Shown: positions 27,664 to 38,600, counted from the first letter of the stretch. The stretch is 61,711 nt of DNA from Tissierellia bacterium (GCA_012728725.1 JAAYEM010000066.1:1-61711), one strand, 5' to 3'. Numbers and translations are program-made. The notes: generated from the letters alone by a model not told the origin.

Positions 27664-28476
27664 TTGACTGCTACTAATGAGAGAATAATAAACATTATTT
27701 CTAATAATAATACTGAATCTAAAGAAACATCTAATCTGTTAAAAGAGAAATTAAAAAAAAGAGGATTTGTAATTCCAACTGAATATGATGAAAGAGCAGA
27801 ACTTAATATTTGCGTTGGAGGAGACGGTGCATTTTTAAGGGCTGTCCATAGATACCATTTTACTAATATACCTTTTGTTGGAGTCAATACAGGCCATTTA
27901 GGTTTTTTTCAGGAAATACTGCCTGATAATATAGATGAATTTGTTGATAAGTATATTAAAGGGGATTATGTTACGGAAGAAATATTTTTGGTAAAGGCAG
28001 ATATATGCACTCAAAAAGATTGTTTTCAATTAATTGGTGTAAATGAAATAGTAATAAAGGGAATTCGCTCAAAGGTAGTACATCTGGAGATATTTATTGA
28101 TGGGAATCATCTAGAAAATTTTTGTGGTGATGGTATTATAGTTTCCACTCCCGCCGGAAGCACTGCTTATAATTTTTCCAGTGGTGGCAGTATAGTCTAT
28201 CCTTCTTTAAGGACATTGCAAATAACTCCCCTATCCCCCATTAGCTCCAGAGCCTATCGCTCCCTGCCTAATAGTACCATTGTGCCTGGAGATATTACTA
28301 TTAGCATAAAGCCAGAATATAGGTATGAAAATTCCATTCTAATTGTGGTAGACGGATTTGAAATTAAATACGATAATATAACTAATATCAATTTTTCCAT
28401 GCCGGATAAAACCATCCGCAAATTGAATTTCGATAAAAATATGTACTGGAATAATCTAAAGAGCAAGTTCCTATAA
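27664..28476 (+). CDS. nadK: NAD kinase
   Basis: A 270-residue ATP-NAD kinase that makes NADP+ from NAD+. Motifs: VGGDGAFLRA (near residue 50), VNTGHLGFFQE (near 75) and the conserved DGIIVSTPAGSTAYNFSSGGSIV block near 155-175. Start is TTG at 27664 behind GGAGGGGA. The frame is open further upstream, but that extension has no ribosome site and no family resemblance. Single gene, divergent from the RluA-type gene. Confidence 0.95.
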   Translation: MTATNERIINIISNNNTESKETSNLLKEKLKKRGFVIPTEYDERAELNICVGGDGAFLRAVHRYHFTNIPFVGVNTGHLGFFQEILPDNIDEFVDKYIKGDYVTEEIFLVKADICTQKDCFQLIGVNEIVIKGIRSKVVHLEIFIDGNHLENFCGDGIIVSTPAGSTAYNFSSGGSIVYPSLRTLQITPLSPISSRAYRSLPNSTIVPGDITISIKPEYRYENSILIVVDGFEIKYDNITNINFSMPDKTIRKLNFDKNMYWNNLKSKFL

Positions 28477-28482
28477 TGAATT

Positions 28483-28507
28483 AAAGGCAGGTGAAACCTG
28501 CCTTTTT
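28483..28507. terminator. Terminator between nadK and pepF
   Basis: AAAGGCAGGT pairs with ACCTGCCTTT around GAA, followed by TTTATT on the plus strand and preceded by an AT run for the minus strand. It serves the convergent nadK and pepF genes. Confidence 0.88.
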
Positions 28508-28508
28508 A

Positions 28509-30317
28509 TTAGCCTATTAACCTATCCATCTCTTCAACCAATTGGCCAAATAGCTTCAAAGCATTGTCTACTGGTTCTTTTTGGGTCATGTCTACCCCGG
28601 CGGTTTTAAGTACATTTATTGGATAATCAGAGCTACCACTCTTTAAAAAGTCTAAATATCTTTTTACTGCCCCATCCCCTTCCTTTAATATGAGTTGAGA
28701 CAAGGCTATAGCAGCGGAAAAGCCAGTTGCATATTGATATACATAGAAATTATAGTAAAAATGGGGGATCCTGGCCCATTCTATTGCTATTTCATCATCT
28801 ATAACTACATTGGGGCCATAATATTTTTCATTTAATTTTTTATAGGTCTCAGATAGATAATCTGCTGTTAAGGCTCCACCCTTTTCAGCATACTCATAGA
28901 TGGTCTTTTCAAATTCTGCAAACATAGTCTGCCTAAACACCGTAGTTCTAAACTGTTCCAAATAATGATTGAGTAGATACATCTTTTCCCTATTATCTTT
29001 GGCATTTTTTAGCATATAGTCCAACAAGAGAGCCTCGTTAACAGTAGAAGCTACTTCAGCAACAAAAATACTGTAACCGCTGTATATATAGGGTTGATTT
29101 TTCTTTGAAAAATAGCTATGGACAGAATGGCCCATTTCATGGGCTGTGGTAAATACGCTGTCCAATGTATCCTGGTAATTTAATAGTATAAAGGGCTTGG
29201 AATCATAAGTCCCTCCTGAATAAGCTCCAGACCTTTTTCCTTTATTTTCGTAAACATCTATCCAGCGATTATCAAAACCCTCCTTTAATACACTAATATA
29301 CTCCTCTTTCAGGGGATGTAGACCCCTAATGATCAATTTCTTGCCTTCTTCATAGGGAATCTTATAGTCCACATCCTTTACTATTGGAGTATATAGATCA
29401 TACATATGGAGTTCATCTAATCCTAATGCCCTCTTTCTAATTTCCATGTATTTGTACATGCTATCCAAATTATCATGGACAGACTGGATTAAATTATCAT
29501 ATACATAAAGGGGTATATTGTTTTTATCTAAGGATGCTTCAATACTGGATTTGTAGTTTCTTACCCTAGCATTAAAAATATTTTTCTTAATATTCCCGCT
29601 TAATATTTGGGCATAGGTATTCTTAAAATTGTTGTAGGTATGGTACAGGCCTTTGAAGGCAGCCTTTCTCACTTTCCTATCTTTACTTTCCATTAAGGCA
29701 ATAAAATTAGCCTGGGTAATCTCCACATCTACCCCCTCTTCATTCTTAATAACTGGAAATCTTATATCTGCATTATTTAGCATTGAATAAATCTGCTGGG
29801 GAGCATTGGCTATTTCCCCCATCTGGGCCAACAGATTCTCTTCCCTGGCTGAAAGCACATGATCTTTTTGCCTTAATAAATCATCTAGATAGTGCTTATA
29901 TAATTTAAGTTCTTCCTTTTCTTCATAGAAACTATTTAATACATTTCCATCTATCTGAAGTATTTCTGGTTCCAAAAAAGAAGTCTTCTCCCTAACCTGA
30001 ACATAAGCAGCTAATGCCTTGTCATATAAGGCTTGGGATTTGCCTACCCGGGTATCCTCATCTAATTTCATCCTTGTATAGGAATATACATTGGATACGG
30101 TTCTATATAAATCATCCCTATCTTTCAACGCATTTAATAGGCTTTCCCTTGAACTACCAATCTTTCCTTCATATTTTCCAAAGGATTCAGCCATATTTAA
30201 TGCCTTTTTTAAATCCTCTTCCCATTCCTTCTCATCCTTATACATGGATTCTAAATCCCAGGTATATTCTATTGGCAAATCCTTTCTTTCTTTTAATCCT
30301 ACTTTCTCCTTTCCCAT
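28509..30317 (-). CDS. pepF: Oligoendopeptidase F (M3 family)
   Basis: A 602-residue zinc peptidase of the M3 thimet family. The catalytic motif is TTAHEMGHSVHSYF (near residue 393) with the third zinc ligand in FVAEVASTVNEALL downstream. The N-terminal helical region starts LPIEYTWDLESMYKDEKEW, a PepF hallmark. It degrades peptides of about 7-17 residues in the cytoplasm. It differs clearly from the second M3 gene at 57403, so they are not a recent duplication. Confidence 0.95.
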   Translation of the reverse strand: MGKEKVGLKERKDLPIEYTWDLESMYKDEKEWEEDLKKALNMAESFGKYEGKIGSSRESLLNALKDRDDLYRTVSNVYSYTRMKLDEDTRVGKSQALYDKALAAYVQVREKTSFLEPEILQIDGNVLNSFYEEKEELKLYKHYLDDLLRQKDHVLSAREENLLAQMGEIANAPQQIYSMLNNADIRFPVIKNEEGVDVEITQANFIALMESKDRKVRKAAFKGLYHTYNNFKNTYAQILSGNIKKNIFNARVRNYKSSIEASLDKNNIPLYVYDNLIQSVHDNLDSMYKYMEIRKRALGLDELHMYDLYTPIVKDVDYKIPYEEGKKLIIRGLHPLKEEYISVLKEGFDNRWIDVYENKGKRSGAYSGGTYDSKPFILLNYQDTLDSVFTTAHEMGHSVHSYFSKKNQPYIYSGYSIFVAEVASTVNEALLLDYMLKNAKDNREKMYLLNHYLEQFRTTVFRQTMFAEFEKTIYEYAEKGGALTADYLSETYKKLNEKYYGPNVVIDDEIAIEWARIPHFYYNFYVYQYATGFSAAIALSQLILKEGDGAVKRYLDFLKSGSSDYPINVLKTAGVDMTQKEPVDNALKLFGQLVEEMDRLIG

Positions 30318-30333
30318 ATAAATCTCCTTTCAT

Positions 30334-31737
30334 CTATTCAATAGTATTCAAGGCTTCAATAATTATATTCCTAGCCAAGGGAGCAGCAGCAGCTCCTCCT
30401 GTGCTTCCTTCCTCTTCCAAAACTACTGCAATGGCTATTTTAGGATCATCTGCCGGTGCAAATCCAATGAACCAGGCATGGTCCTTTCCTGATGGATTTT
30501 GGGCTGTCCCCGTTTTACCAGCAACCCTTATATTCTTTATAGCAGCTTTGGAAGAGGTGCCCCTTTTAACGCTTTCCACCATCATATTTTTTACTTCATT
30601 GGCTGTAAATATGCTGGTGGCCTTAGATATAACCCTAACCTCATTAATCTTTATAACTTTTCCTTGTGGAGATATTACCTCCTTAACCAAAATAGGTTTT
30701 ACAATCTCCCCTTTATTGCCAATAGCTGAGGCTATCATGGCCATATTCAGTGGAGTTACCAGTACCTTACCCTGGCCAATACTTGCAGCTGCAATATCAG
30801 TTTTACCCATCTTTTCTTTATATGGGAAGGTGGATTTCTTTGTTGGAAGGTCGAAGGGTATTTCTTGATTTATCATAAACCTATCAGCCACTTCTCCTAA
30901 TTTATCCTTGCCTATGGCCAATCCCTTGTCTGCAAAATAGGTATTACAAGATTTTACCAGGGCCTCTTCTAAATTTAGTCTACCATGGCCCTTGCCACCA
31001 TAATCCTTCAATGTATACCCATCAATTGTAGTACTTCCAGTACATTCATAATTTCTATCTAAATCAGTTGTCTCTATAGCTGCAACAGTAGTCAACACCT
31101 TAAATACAGAACCTGGAACATATAATCCTGATGTAGCCCTGTTTAGAAAAGGACTATCTACATCCTCCACAATATCCCTCCAATTTTCCCTTAGGGTTGA
31201 GGGATTAAAGTCTGGTAAACTTACCATAGAGTATATTTCACCAGTTTTAGGATTCATAGTTACTATAGAACCCTTCCTCCCTTTTAATTGATTCCTAGTA
31301 TATTCCTGGAGATGATGGTCTATAGTAAGTTTCAGTGTGTTTCCCTCAGTACTTGGTGCCACTATATTTTTCAATTCATTCAAGGGGGTGGATTCATTTA
31401 TATTAAGTAGTGCATTATTGTATTTTAATTCAAGTCCAGCCTTTCCATATTCCCTGTAACTGTAGCCTATAATATGGCTGTATAAATTTCCATAATTGTA
31501 ATACCTACTATAGCCCTCACCAGCCTTCTCACTATAAGCTAGTATCTTCCCATTCCTGTCTATGATGGAACCCCTTAAGATTCTTTCCTCATTTATCCAC
31601 AACCTTTTATTATAGCTATTCATTTTAATGGACTCAGCCTTAAATATCTGAAAATAACTCAAATAGGCTACCAAACTGATAAATAGTATACAGATTGCAG
31701 TCAAAACTACTATTATCCTTTTAATTTCCTTGTTCAT
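30334..31737 (-). CDS. Penicillin-binding protein 2 / transpeptidase (FtsI/PbpA type)
   Basis: About 467 residues: N-terminal membrane anchor (about 5-25), dimerisation region, and transpeptidase domain with SxxK in PGSVFKVLT (near 207), SCN (near 265) and KTGTAQ (near 410). It cross-links peptidoglycan outside the membrane and lacks a glycosyltransferase domain. The preceding FtsW/RodA-type gene supplies that activity and overlaps it by 17 bases. The start was set at ATG 31737, 6 bases after GGGGAGG; an upstream in-frame ATG overlaps the site. Confidence 0.93.
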   Translation of the reverse strand: MNKEIKRIIVVLTAICILFISLVAYLSYFQIFKAESIKMNSYNKRLWINEERILRGSIIDRNGKILAYSEKAGEGYSRYYNYGNLYSHIIGYSYREYGKAGLELKYNNALLNINESTPLNELKNIVAPSTEGNTLKLTIDHHLQEYTRNQLKGRKGSIVTMNPKTGEIYSMVSLPDFNPSTLRENWRDIVEDVDSPFLNRATSGLYVPGSVFKVLTTVAAIETTDLDRNYECTGSTTIDGYTLKDYGGKGHGRLNLEEALVKSCNTYFADKGLAIGKDKLGEVADRFMINQEIPFDLPTKKSTFPYKEKMGKTDIAAASIGQGKVLVTPLNMAMIASAIGNKGEIVKPILVKEVISPQGKVIKINEVRVISKATSIFTANEVKNMMVESVKRGTSSKAAIKNIRVAGKTGTAQNPSGKDHAWFIGFAPADDPKIAIAVVLEEEGSTGGAAAAPLARNIIIEALNTIE

Positions 31738-32968
31738 ATTTTTCCTCCCCATAATCTAAATCCTCAGAGGCTACCTGTAATATTCCAAGGGCAATGAAAC
31801 TAGAAAGGATAGAACTACCTCCATAACTGACAAAGGGTATGGTAATACCTGTTAGGGGAATCACATTCAAAACCCCTCCTAGTATTATAAAGGATTGGAT
31901 TCCAAATAATATACTGATACCCAGGGCTACTATTCTAAAAAATTTATTCCCCTGATTGATAGCAATTTTAAATCCCCTATATACCAATATCATAAATAAC
32001 ATTATTATAGCCATGCCTGTAAAAATCCCCATTTCTTCGCATATGGCTGAAAATATAAAATCCGTATGGACTTCAGGAATAAAATCTGGATGGCCTAAAC
32101 CAATACCCGTTCCAAAAAATCCTCCTGATGCAATGGCAAACAAGGATTGGGTTATCTGATATCCTTTATTATCTATATATTTCCACGGGTCTATCCAGGC
32201 TTCAAATCTAATTTGCACATGGGGAAAAACAAGGTATCCAATCAATCCACTTACTAGGAAGAATAATATATTATACAAGACCAGCCTTCTATTCTCTTCA
32301 TATATAAATTGTAAGCCTAAAAATACTGTATAAAATATTAAAACTGTGCCTAAATCCTTCTGTAAAAATAGAAAACCAATAAACAAATACATTATACCAA
32401 TTAGATAATAGGAACCGTATTTCACCTTTTTATACCTTTCATAATTGGTATAATAGGAGCTAATTATGAATATCATTAATATTTTTATTATCTCCGATGG
32501 TTGGAAGGAAAATCTGCCAATTGAAATCCAATTTATAGAACCTCTGGTTCTACTTCCCAATAAAAGGGTTAGAATAAATAGTAGTATGGAAAGGATAACA
32601 TATACATTAATCCACTTCTCCCATCCTTCAATCCTTTTTACTATAAAATAGGTAATAAAGAACAAAGCTATTCCAATTCCTAACCAGATCAATTGTTTCA
32701 TGCCTAATAGAGGGTTTATCCTATAAATCATAATTACCCCAATGCTTATAAGCATGGTAACTATTAAAAATATATAATTGTCCCCTGAAGATAGGCGCAA
32801 TAATAAAAAGTTTGAAATATATATGATAAAAATTAGAGAAAGACCAGATATTATGGTAAATCTGTCTAAATTGCCCTTATGGTATATAAAAAGAAGTAGG
32901 AGGGCTATTAATTCAAATAAAACCAAAAGATTTCTTGGAACCCTATAATTAATCCTTCTATTTAACAT
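31721..32968 (-). CDS. FtsW/RodA/SpoVE family peptidoglycan glycosyltransferase
   Basis: A 415-residue SEDS protein with about ten membrane helices. Characteristic segments are GSRTRGSINWISIGRFSFQPSEI (only the RGSINW and QPSE parts need be noted), FLQKDLGTVLI and the C-terminal PLTGITIPFVSYGGSS. SEDS proteins polymerise lipid II into glycan strands with a class B PBP partner, here encoded immediately downstream. The pair sits outside the dcw cluster with an FHA gene, an arrangement common in clostridia. Confidence 0.94.
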   Translation of the reverse strand: MLNRRINYRVPRNLLVLFELIALLLLFIYHKGNLDRFTIISGLSLIFIIYISNFLLLRLSSGDNYIFLIVTMLISIGVIMIYRINPLLGMKQLIWLGIGIALFFITYFIVKRIEGWEKWINVYVILSILLFILTLLLGSRTRGSINWISIGRFSFQPSEIIKILMIFIISSYYTNYERYKKVKYGSYYLIGIMYLFIGFLFLQKDLGTVLIFYTVFLGLQFIYEENRRLVLYNILFFLVSGLIGYLVFPHVQIRFEAWIDPWKYIDNKGYQITQSLFAIASGGFFGTGIGLGHPDFIPEVHTDFIFSAICEEMGIFTGMAIIMLFMILVYRGFKIAINQGNKFFRIVALGISILFGIQSFIILGGVLNVIPLTGITIPFVSYGGSSILSSFIALGILQVASEDLDYGEEKYEQGN

Positions 32969-32979
32969 ATCTATTACCC

Positions 32980-33414
32980 CTATTCTCTATTTACATATAG
33001 AAACTCTACTTGTCCTACCCTTATCCTATCCCCATTTTTCAGCTCCACCACATCCATAATCCTATCACCATTAAGAAAGGTACCATTGGCACTATTTAAA
33101 TCTACTAAATAATAATTTCCTTCATCCTTTACTATCTTTAAATGCTTTTTTGAAACATAGGGATCCTTGATTACAATCTTATTATCATTTCCCCGTCCTA
33201 TGGAAACTTCATCATCTAAAATATAGTATTCCTTTACTTTAAAGGGTAGGGAATCCTTCCTGTTTATCAATTTTAAATAAACGGCACTATCATCTAAATG
33301 CTGTGTATCTATCCCTTTTATATCTAAATAGATCAATCTTATTATGCTTAATATGAATAGATATATTATAACTATAAATATATATTTGAATATCAAAGAG
33401 AATATATTGTACAT
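32980..33414 (-). CDS. Membrane-anchored FHA domain protein
   Basis: 144 residues: N-terminal membrane helix (about 5-27) and a C-terminal FHA domain (about 70-140) with SIGRGNDNKIVI, the phosphothreonine-binding YVSKKHL and NSANGTFLNG. It is the first gene of the FHA-FtsW-PBP operon, 11 bases before ftsW. By analogy with FhaB/FipA systems it may recruit cell-wall proteins to a Ser/Thr-phosphorylated partner; no kinase for it is in this cluster. Confidence 0.9.
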   Translation of the reverse strand: MYNIFSLIFKYIFIVIIYLFILSIIRLIYLDIKGIDTQHLDDSAVYLKLINRKDSLPFKVKEYYILDDEVSIGRGNDNKIVIKDPYVSKKHLKIVKDEGNYYLVDLNSANGTFLNGDRIMDVVELKNGDRIRVGQVEFLYVNRE

Positions 33415-33553
33415 GGTAGACCTCCAAATAATTTCTATCCTATTTTACAATGTTATCACAAAGATTATCCCTTGTGAATAATTTATACTAGCCTTTATAT
33501 TTAATTTTCGCCAAGTATCTGTTAAAATAGTACTTAATTAAGGAGGGATATTG

Positions 33554-33952
33554 ATGGGTAAAAGATTAAAACGGTCTAGCTATAATAGGGTTTTAGCTGG
33601 GGTTTGCGGTGGATTAGGTGAATATTTCAATGTGGATCCTACTATTATTCGGGTTGTGTGGGTTCTATTGGCCTTCATGCCTGGAGGTCCCGGATTAATA
33701 GCCTATTTGATTTTGGCCCTAATAATTCCCAGCGATAATGGAATGAGCTATCAATATGAGGATAATAGCTATAATACTAAAAATACTCCTATTTTCATAG
33801 CTATTGCCCTAATTGTTGTAGGTACTATCATGTTGGCCAAAATAATACTACCTCAGTACTTTTTTAGATTCTTCAACATATTCAGATACTGGCCAGTACT
33901 ATTGATTATTGCAGGCCTTTATATTTTATATAATCAAACTAGAAGGAAATAG
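33554..33952 (+). CDS. PspC domain membrane protein
   Basis: About 132 residues. The PspC domain (about 3-60) starts KRLKRSSYNRVLAGVCGGLGEYF and contains one long hydrophobic segment; a second pair of helices (about 80-125) follows. PspC-type proteins relate to envelope stress and are often single small genes in Firmicutes. The start at ATG 33554 is 7 bases after AGGAGG; an in-frame TTG just upstream is less well spaced. It is divergent from the FHA operon. Confidence 0.88.
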   Translation: MGKRLKRSSYNRVLAGVCGGLGEYFNVDPTIIRVVWVLLAFMPGGPGLIAYLILALIIPSDNGMSYQYEDNSYNTKNTPIFIAIALIVVGTIMLAKIILPQYFFRFFNIFRYWPVLLIIAGLYILYNQTRRK

Positions 33953-33971
33953 ATACATTTTTTATCTTTAT

Positions 33972-34070
33972 ATGGTAATAATATGGATATACTGTATTCC
34001 ATTTTTCATATGGCAAATGCTAGTAGCCATACTCTATGGTGGCTTTAAAGATATGAAAAATGGGGTATAG
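33972..34070 (+). CDS. Possible 32-residue membrane protein
   Basis: An open frame from ATG 33972 to TAG 34068-34070 encodes a single hydrophobic helix (MVIIWIYCIPFFIWQMLVAI) followed by a short charged tail. It lies 19 bases after the PspC stop and just before the terminator of that transcript. No ribosome site is well placed for the ATG; AAGGAAA is 22 bases ahead, so translation would rely on coupling to pspC. The DNA also contains a perfect 13-base inverted repeat CCATTTTTCATAT/ATATGAAAAATGG, so a structured 3' RNA is the alternative. Confidence 0.3.
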   Translation: MVIIWIYCIPFFIWQMLVAILYGGFKDMKNGV

Positions 34071-34072
34071 GA

Positions 34073-34098
34073 TAAGGAGGACAGCCTCCTTTTTTTAT
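34073..34098 (+). terminator. Terminator after pspC
   Basis: AAGGAGG pairs with CCTCCTT around ACAG, followed by seven T. Clear intrinsic terminator. Confidence 0.88.
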
Positions 34099-34126
34099 TG
34101 TAAAAACTTGAATAAGATGTTAAAAT
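34098..34126 (+). promoter_or_regulatory. Promoter of the serine dehydratase operon
   Basis: -35 TTGTAA, 17-base spacer, -10 TAAAAT, starting in the T-tract of the previous terminator and about 30 bases before sdaAB. Confidence 0.6.
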
Positions 34127-34156
34127 TATTACACTATAAATGTAGGGAGGATTAAA

Positions 34157-34825
34157 ATGAAAGATTATGGAGGGTTCGATATATTAGGTCCCATAATGGT
34201 TGGTCCTTCCAGTTCCCATACAGCTGGAGCTGCTCGAATTGGAAGGATTGGGAAGGAAATTGTAGATAACTCCTTCTATAAAGTAACCTTCTATCTCCAT
34301 GGTTCCTTTGCCAAAACCTATAAGGGGCATGGTACAGATAGGGCCTTGGTAGCAGGAATACTTGGAATGGACCCTTCAGATGAGAGGCTTAAAGATTCCC
34401 TAAATATTGCTCAAGAAAAAGGCATTGAAATTGAGTTTATAGAGGCGGATCTAGGCTATGTACACCCAAATACGGTTAAAATGGTATTCCACTACCATGA
34501 CAGGGAAGATTACTATGTAATAGGTTCATCCATTGGTGGTGGCAATATCCTTATAACCAACATAAATGGAAATGAAATTGAATTCTCAGGAGATTATCCC
34601 ACCATATTGATAAGATATAAAGATCAAAAGGGTTCTATTAGCAGGATCAGTTCCATATTGTCAAAGGCAGATATTAATATTGCTACCATGAAGGTTACCA
34701 GGCAAGGCAGTATTGCCACTATGATAATGGAAATAGACAGTCCTTTTAATCAAAGGATCATAGACAGCATCTCCTCTTTAGATGAAGTTATATATGTTAC
34801 TGGAATTAATCCAATAGAAAGGTGA
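34157..34825 (+). CDS. sdaAB: L-serine dehydratase, iron-sulfur-dependent, beta subunit
   Basis: A 222-residue subunit of the oxygen-sensitive [4Fe-4S] serine dehydratase, which deaminates L-serine to pyruvate and ammonia. The serine-dehydratase beta domain shows DILGPIMVGPSSSHTAGAAR at the start. A C-terminal ACT domain (about 148-220) starts ILIRYKDQKGSISRIS; it may sense an amino acid. The alpha subunit follows 4 bases later. Confidence 0.96.
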   Translation: MKDYGGFDILGPIMVGPSSSHTAGAARIGRIGKEIVDNSFYKVTFYLHGSFAKTYKGHGTDRALVAGILGMDPSDERLKDSLNIAQEKGIEIEFIEADLGYVHPNTVKMVFHYHDREDYYVIGSSIGGGNILITNINGNEIEFSGDYPTILIRYKDQKGSISRISSILSKADINIATMKVTRQGSIATMIMEIDSPFNQRIIDSISSLDEVIYVTGINPIER

Positions 34826-34829
34826 TATT

Positions 34830-35696
34830 ATGTTTAATAAAGGTGAAGAACTACTAAAATTATGTAAGGAACAAAATAAGAAGATATCTGAAATAGTAAT
34901 TGAAAAGGAAATGAAGGATTCAAACATGTCCTATGAAGAGCTGATGGATAAGATGGGAAAAGTTTTGGACATTATGAAAAATTCAGCCACTTCAGCCCTG
35001 GATAAGGAAGTAATATCTGTAAGCAAAATTACTGGCGGTAATGCAAAAAAGATGGAAGACTATAAAAATAAGGGAAATACCATCTGTGGAGATTTAATCA
35101 TATCAGCCATGGCTAAAGCCTTGTCTACTTCGGAAATAAATGCCTCCATGGGAAAAATTGTAGCTGCACCCACAGCAGGAGCTTCAGGTATATTGCCCAG
35201 CGCTTTGATAACAGTTAAGGAAAAATTTAATCTCTCTGATAAAGAACTAATCCATGGCCTATTTACGGCAGCTGGAATAGGTGAAATAGTAGCCAAAAAT
35301 GCTACCATCTCTGGGGCAGAAGGAGGCTGTCAGGCAGAATGTGGTGTAGCCAGTAGTATGGCTGCAGCAGCCATTGTAGAATTGGTAGGTGGAGATGTGG
35401 AAAGCTCATTTCATGCTGCATCTTTTGCCCTAATAAACATTTTAGGCCTGGTATGCGATCCTATAGCCGGTTTAGTTGAATTTCCATGTGCCTTGAGGAA
35501 TGCCTCTGGAGTAATAAACGCCCTAATATCTGCTGATTTAGCTATTGCAGGAGTTAAATCCCTCTTACCCTTTGATGAAGTAGTGGATGCCATGTATAAG
35601 GTGGGTAAGGCTATGCCCGAATCCTTAAGGGAAACAGCCCTAGGAGGTATTGCAGCAACTCCTACTGGGGAGGAGTATAAAAGGAGGTTATTATGA
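34830..35696 (+). CDS. sdaAA: L-serine dehydratase, iron-sulfur-dependent, alpha subunit
   Basis: A 288-residue catalytic subunit carrying the cluster cysteines: EGGCQAECGVASSMAAAA (near residue 170) and LVCDPIAGLVEFPC (near 205-220). ASMGKIVAAPTAGASGILP is the family signature. The stop codon overlaps the start of the next gene (ATGA), so translation of the giant fusion protein is coupled to this enzyme. Confidence 0.96.
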   Translation: MFNKGEELLKLCKEQNKKISEIVIEKEMKDSNMSYEELMDKMGKVLDIMKNSATSALDKEVISVSKITGGNAKKMEDYKNKGNTICGDLIISAMAKALSTSEINASMGKIVAAPTAGASGILPSALITVKEKFNLSDKELIHGLFTAAGIGEIVAKNATISGAEGGCQAECGVASSMAAAAIVELVGGDVESSFHAASFALINILGLVCDPIAGLVEFPCALRNASGVINALISADLAIAGVKSLLPFDEVVDAMYKVGKAMPESLRETALGGIAATPTGEEYKRRLL

Positions 35697-38600
35697 TAAA
35701 GCTTGTTAATAAAATCCACAATCTATTCCTAAAGGAAATAGAAAAGGATTATTTAAGGCCTTATAATGAATATTTCCTTAAGGCCTTTAATAATACTGAT
35801 TTCTATGATTCATTAAAGGAAATGATTTTGGAAAATAGATACGATGCCCTATCCTTAATGGAATTACTAGAACCAGCCTATAATAATTTTTGGGAATTTA
35901 ATACCAGGGAAGGCCTCCAGTATATATTCGATTGGACCCTTAATCTATCCTATCCAGAAAAAATTACTAGAAAATTTAATGGAGACTATACTCCCTTAGT
36001 CCTTTTATATTTAAACCTATTAAGGATTCTTTCTAGGTATGAAATGAAATACAATAAAGATAGTTTCGTAGGTAAGTACCCTTTAGTTTTTTTAACTAAA
36101 GAAGAAAAAAGGGACTGTAAATATATATATGAATACCAAAAGTTTATAGATGTATTTTTCAATAATTGGATATATGAACTGATGAACATAGACATTTCCC
36201 TAACCAACCATAATACAAAGGACCATGTAGTTGGTGTTAATTATCTGAGCCTTTATATAGGTAGGCAGTTAAAAAAATTAAATCTGCCTATAGATTTGGG
36301 CATTGTAGTTGGTGCTGCCCTAGGCCATGATATTGGCAAATATGGGGTTAGCTATGAAGAGGCAGACAGGGTGCCCTATCTTCACTATTATTATACGGAA
36401 AAATGGTTTAACCAGTATGGTATAGAAAAGATTGGCCATATTGCCACCAATCACTCAACCTGGGATTTGGAACTGGAAAATTTACCCTTAGAATCCTTAA
36501 TACTAATATATGCAGATTTTAGGGTAAAAAATAAGTATGTAAATGGCCAAGCTGCTATGCACATATACTCCTTAGAAGAGGCCTATGATATAATCCTAAA
36601 TAAACTGGATAATGTGGATGCAAAAAAAGAACAAAGATATATAAGGGTATATCAAAAATTAAAGGAATTTGAAAACTATATGATAAATCTAGGGGTGGAT
36701 ACTAGCCTAACCAAGGATTTAGATATGGATAAGAAATCTATTCCCTATCCTTTAATGGATGGAAAAGAAATAATAGATAATTTTAAGTATTTTGCCATTG
36801 AACACAATATCTATTTGATGGCAAAACTATTAGATGATACCAGTTTTAACAATATATTGGAATCGGCAAGATCTGAATACAATTGGAGGAAGTTAAGATT
36901 TTATCTACAGATTTTCAATGAATATTCTACCTATCTTACCCAAAAGCAAAAAATGGTGACTTTACACTTTTTAAGGGACCTCTTATTCCATAGGGAGGAG
37001 GATATTAGGAAGGAAGCTGCTGAATTAATAGGACTATTAATTAGCCACTATGATGAAGAATATAGGAAGGAAAGGCCTAAATCCCTTGAAAATGAAAAAT
37101 CATCCTCTGGAGGAGCCATAATATTAGATGAATTCCTAAACAATATCCTGTACCCAGACCATAGAACAGCAGAATCCCATATAGAATGGCAGTATAACCT
37201 AAAAACCATTATTCAATCCTTGTTCAACAATTTAGATAAGGAAAACTATAGAAAATACTCTAAAGTGCTAATGAAGTATTACAATAATTATGAAACCATA
37301 TCAAAAGTTGGACAACTATACCTATCCCAGACCATAAAATACATTCCCCTATACTATCTAGATGAAGAGGACAAGAATTGCCTATTCCACTATATAATAA
37401 ATATGTTGAGTTCAAATATATCGGAAATTAGATTGACCACCTTAGATATAATAGATGAGATTTATGATGAATTAAAGGATAACACCAATTTTATCAATAT
37501 ATTAAAAGGATGGATATTGGATAATATAGAGCCTTCCTCCTATGCAGCAGAAAATTACCTTAAATATAAGTTAGCTAAAAAAATAAATATGGAGGACCCT
37601 GTCCTAAATAGATTAGAATCTAATTACAAAAAAGATGAAGAAAATATCTCTGAAATATTCCTAAAAAATTTAAAAACTGCTACTGAATGGATGAACAAAA
37701 AAATCAATATAGATATTCTGTATGACCAAGTTAAAAAGTCTCCTTCTTCAACAGGCCTCCATACAGGAATGCATTTTTGTAATCTATTGAAGGTAAGTGC
37801 AGTAGAAAAGGTACGTAATTATGCTGGCCATACCCTATTAAACATATTTCCCTTCCTATCCCTAGAGGAAAGGAACGAAATAGCCATTGAATTGCTGAGG
37901 GCCTTAGAGATGCAGAATTACCAATTTACTAAATATATACCAGAGTATTTAGGGCAACTGCTCCTCTATCTGCAACCTACAGAACTAGATGAGATAATAG
38001 ATGATTTTGAGGAAAAGATAAAACAATCCAGTACCCAGATAGTATTCCTCATCCTAAAGACAGTAGGTGTATGCATTGAAAACTATTCTTCCTATGGAAA
38101 TAGATTTATGGAAAAGGCAGAAGCAGTTGAAAAAAGGCTAAATAGATTACTAGGTATATTATTAAGTGGTATGGCTTACTTTGACAAAGAGATAAAGACT
38201 GAAGCCTTTAGAATAATCGGTAGCCAAATATTTAATTCCAACAAATTGTCCTTAAAGGAAAAGAAACATATTTTTACCTTAATAGGTAAAAAGGTTTTAA
38301 CCTTGTTAACAAAAAAGGATTATGATGAATTCGTGTTTTTAACCAACTCTGCTTCCCTAAACCATATATATAGATTCATATTAGATTATGAGTATTATCG
38401 CGGAAACATTGACTTGAAAAGTAATAAAAAGGTGGCCTTTTTCTCTGGAAGCTTTGATCCCTTCTCCCTTAGCCATAAGGAGATTGCTATTGAGATAAAA
38501 GAATTGGGGTTTGAAGTCTATTTGGCTGTTGATGAGTTTTCCTGGTCCAAAAGGACCCAACCCCATAATTTTAGAAGAGAAATAATAAATATGACCATTG

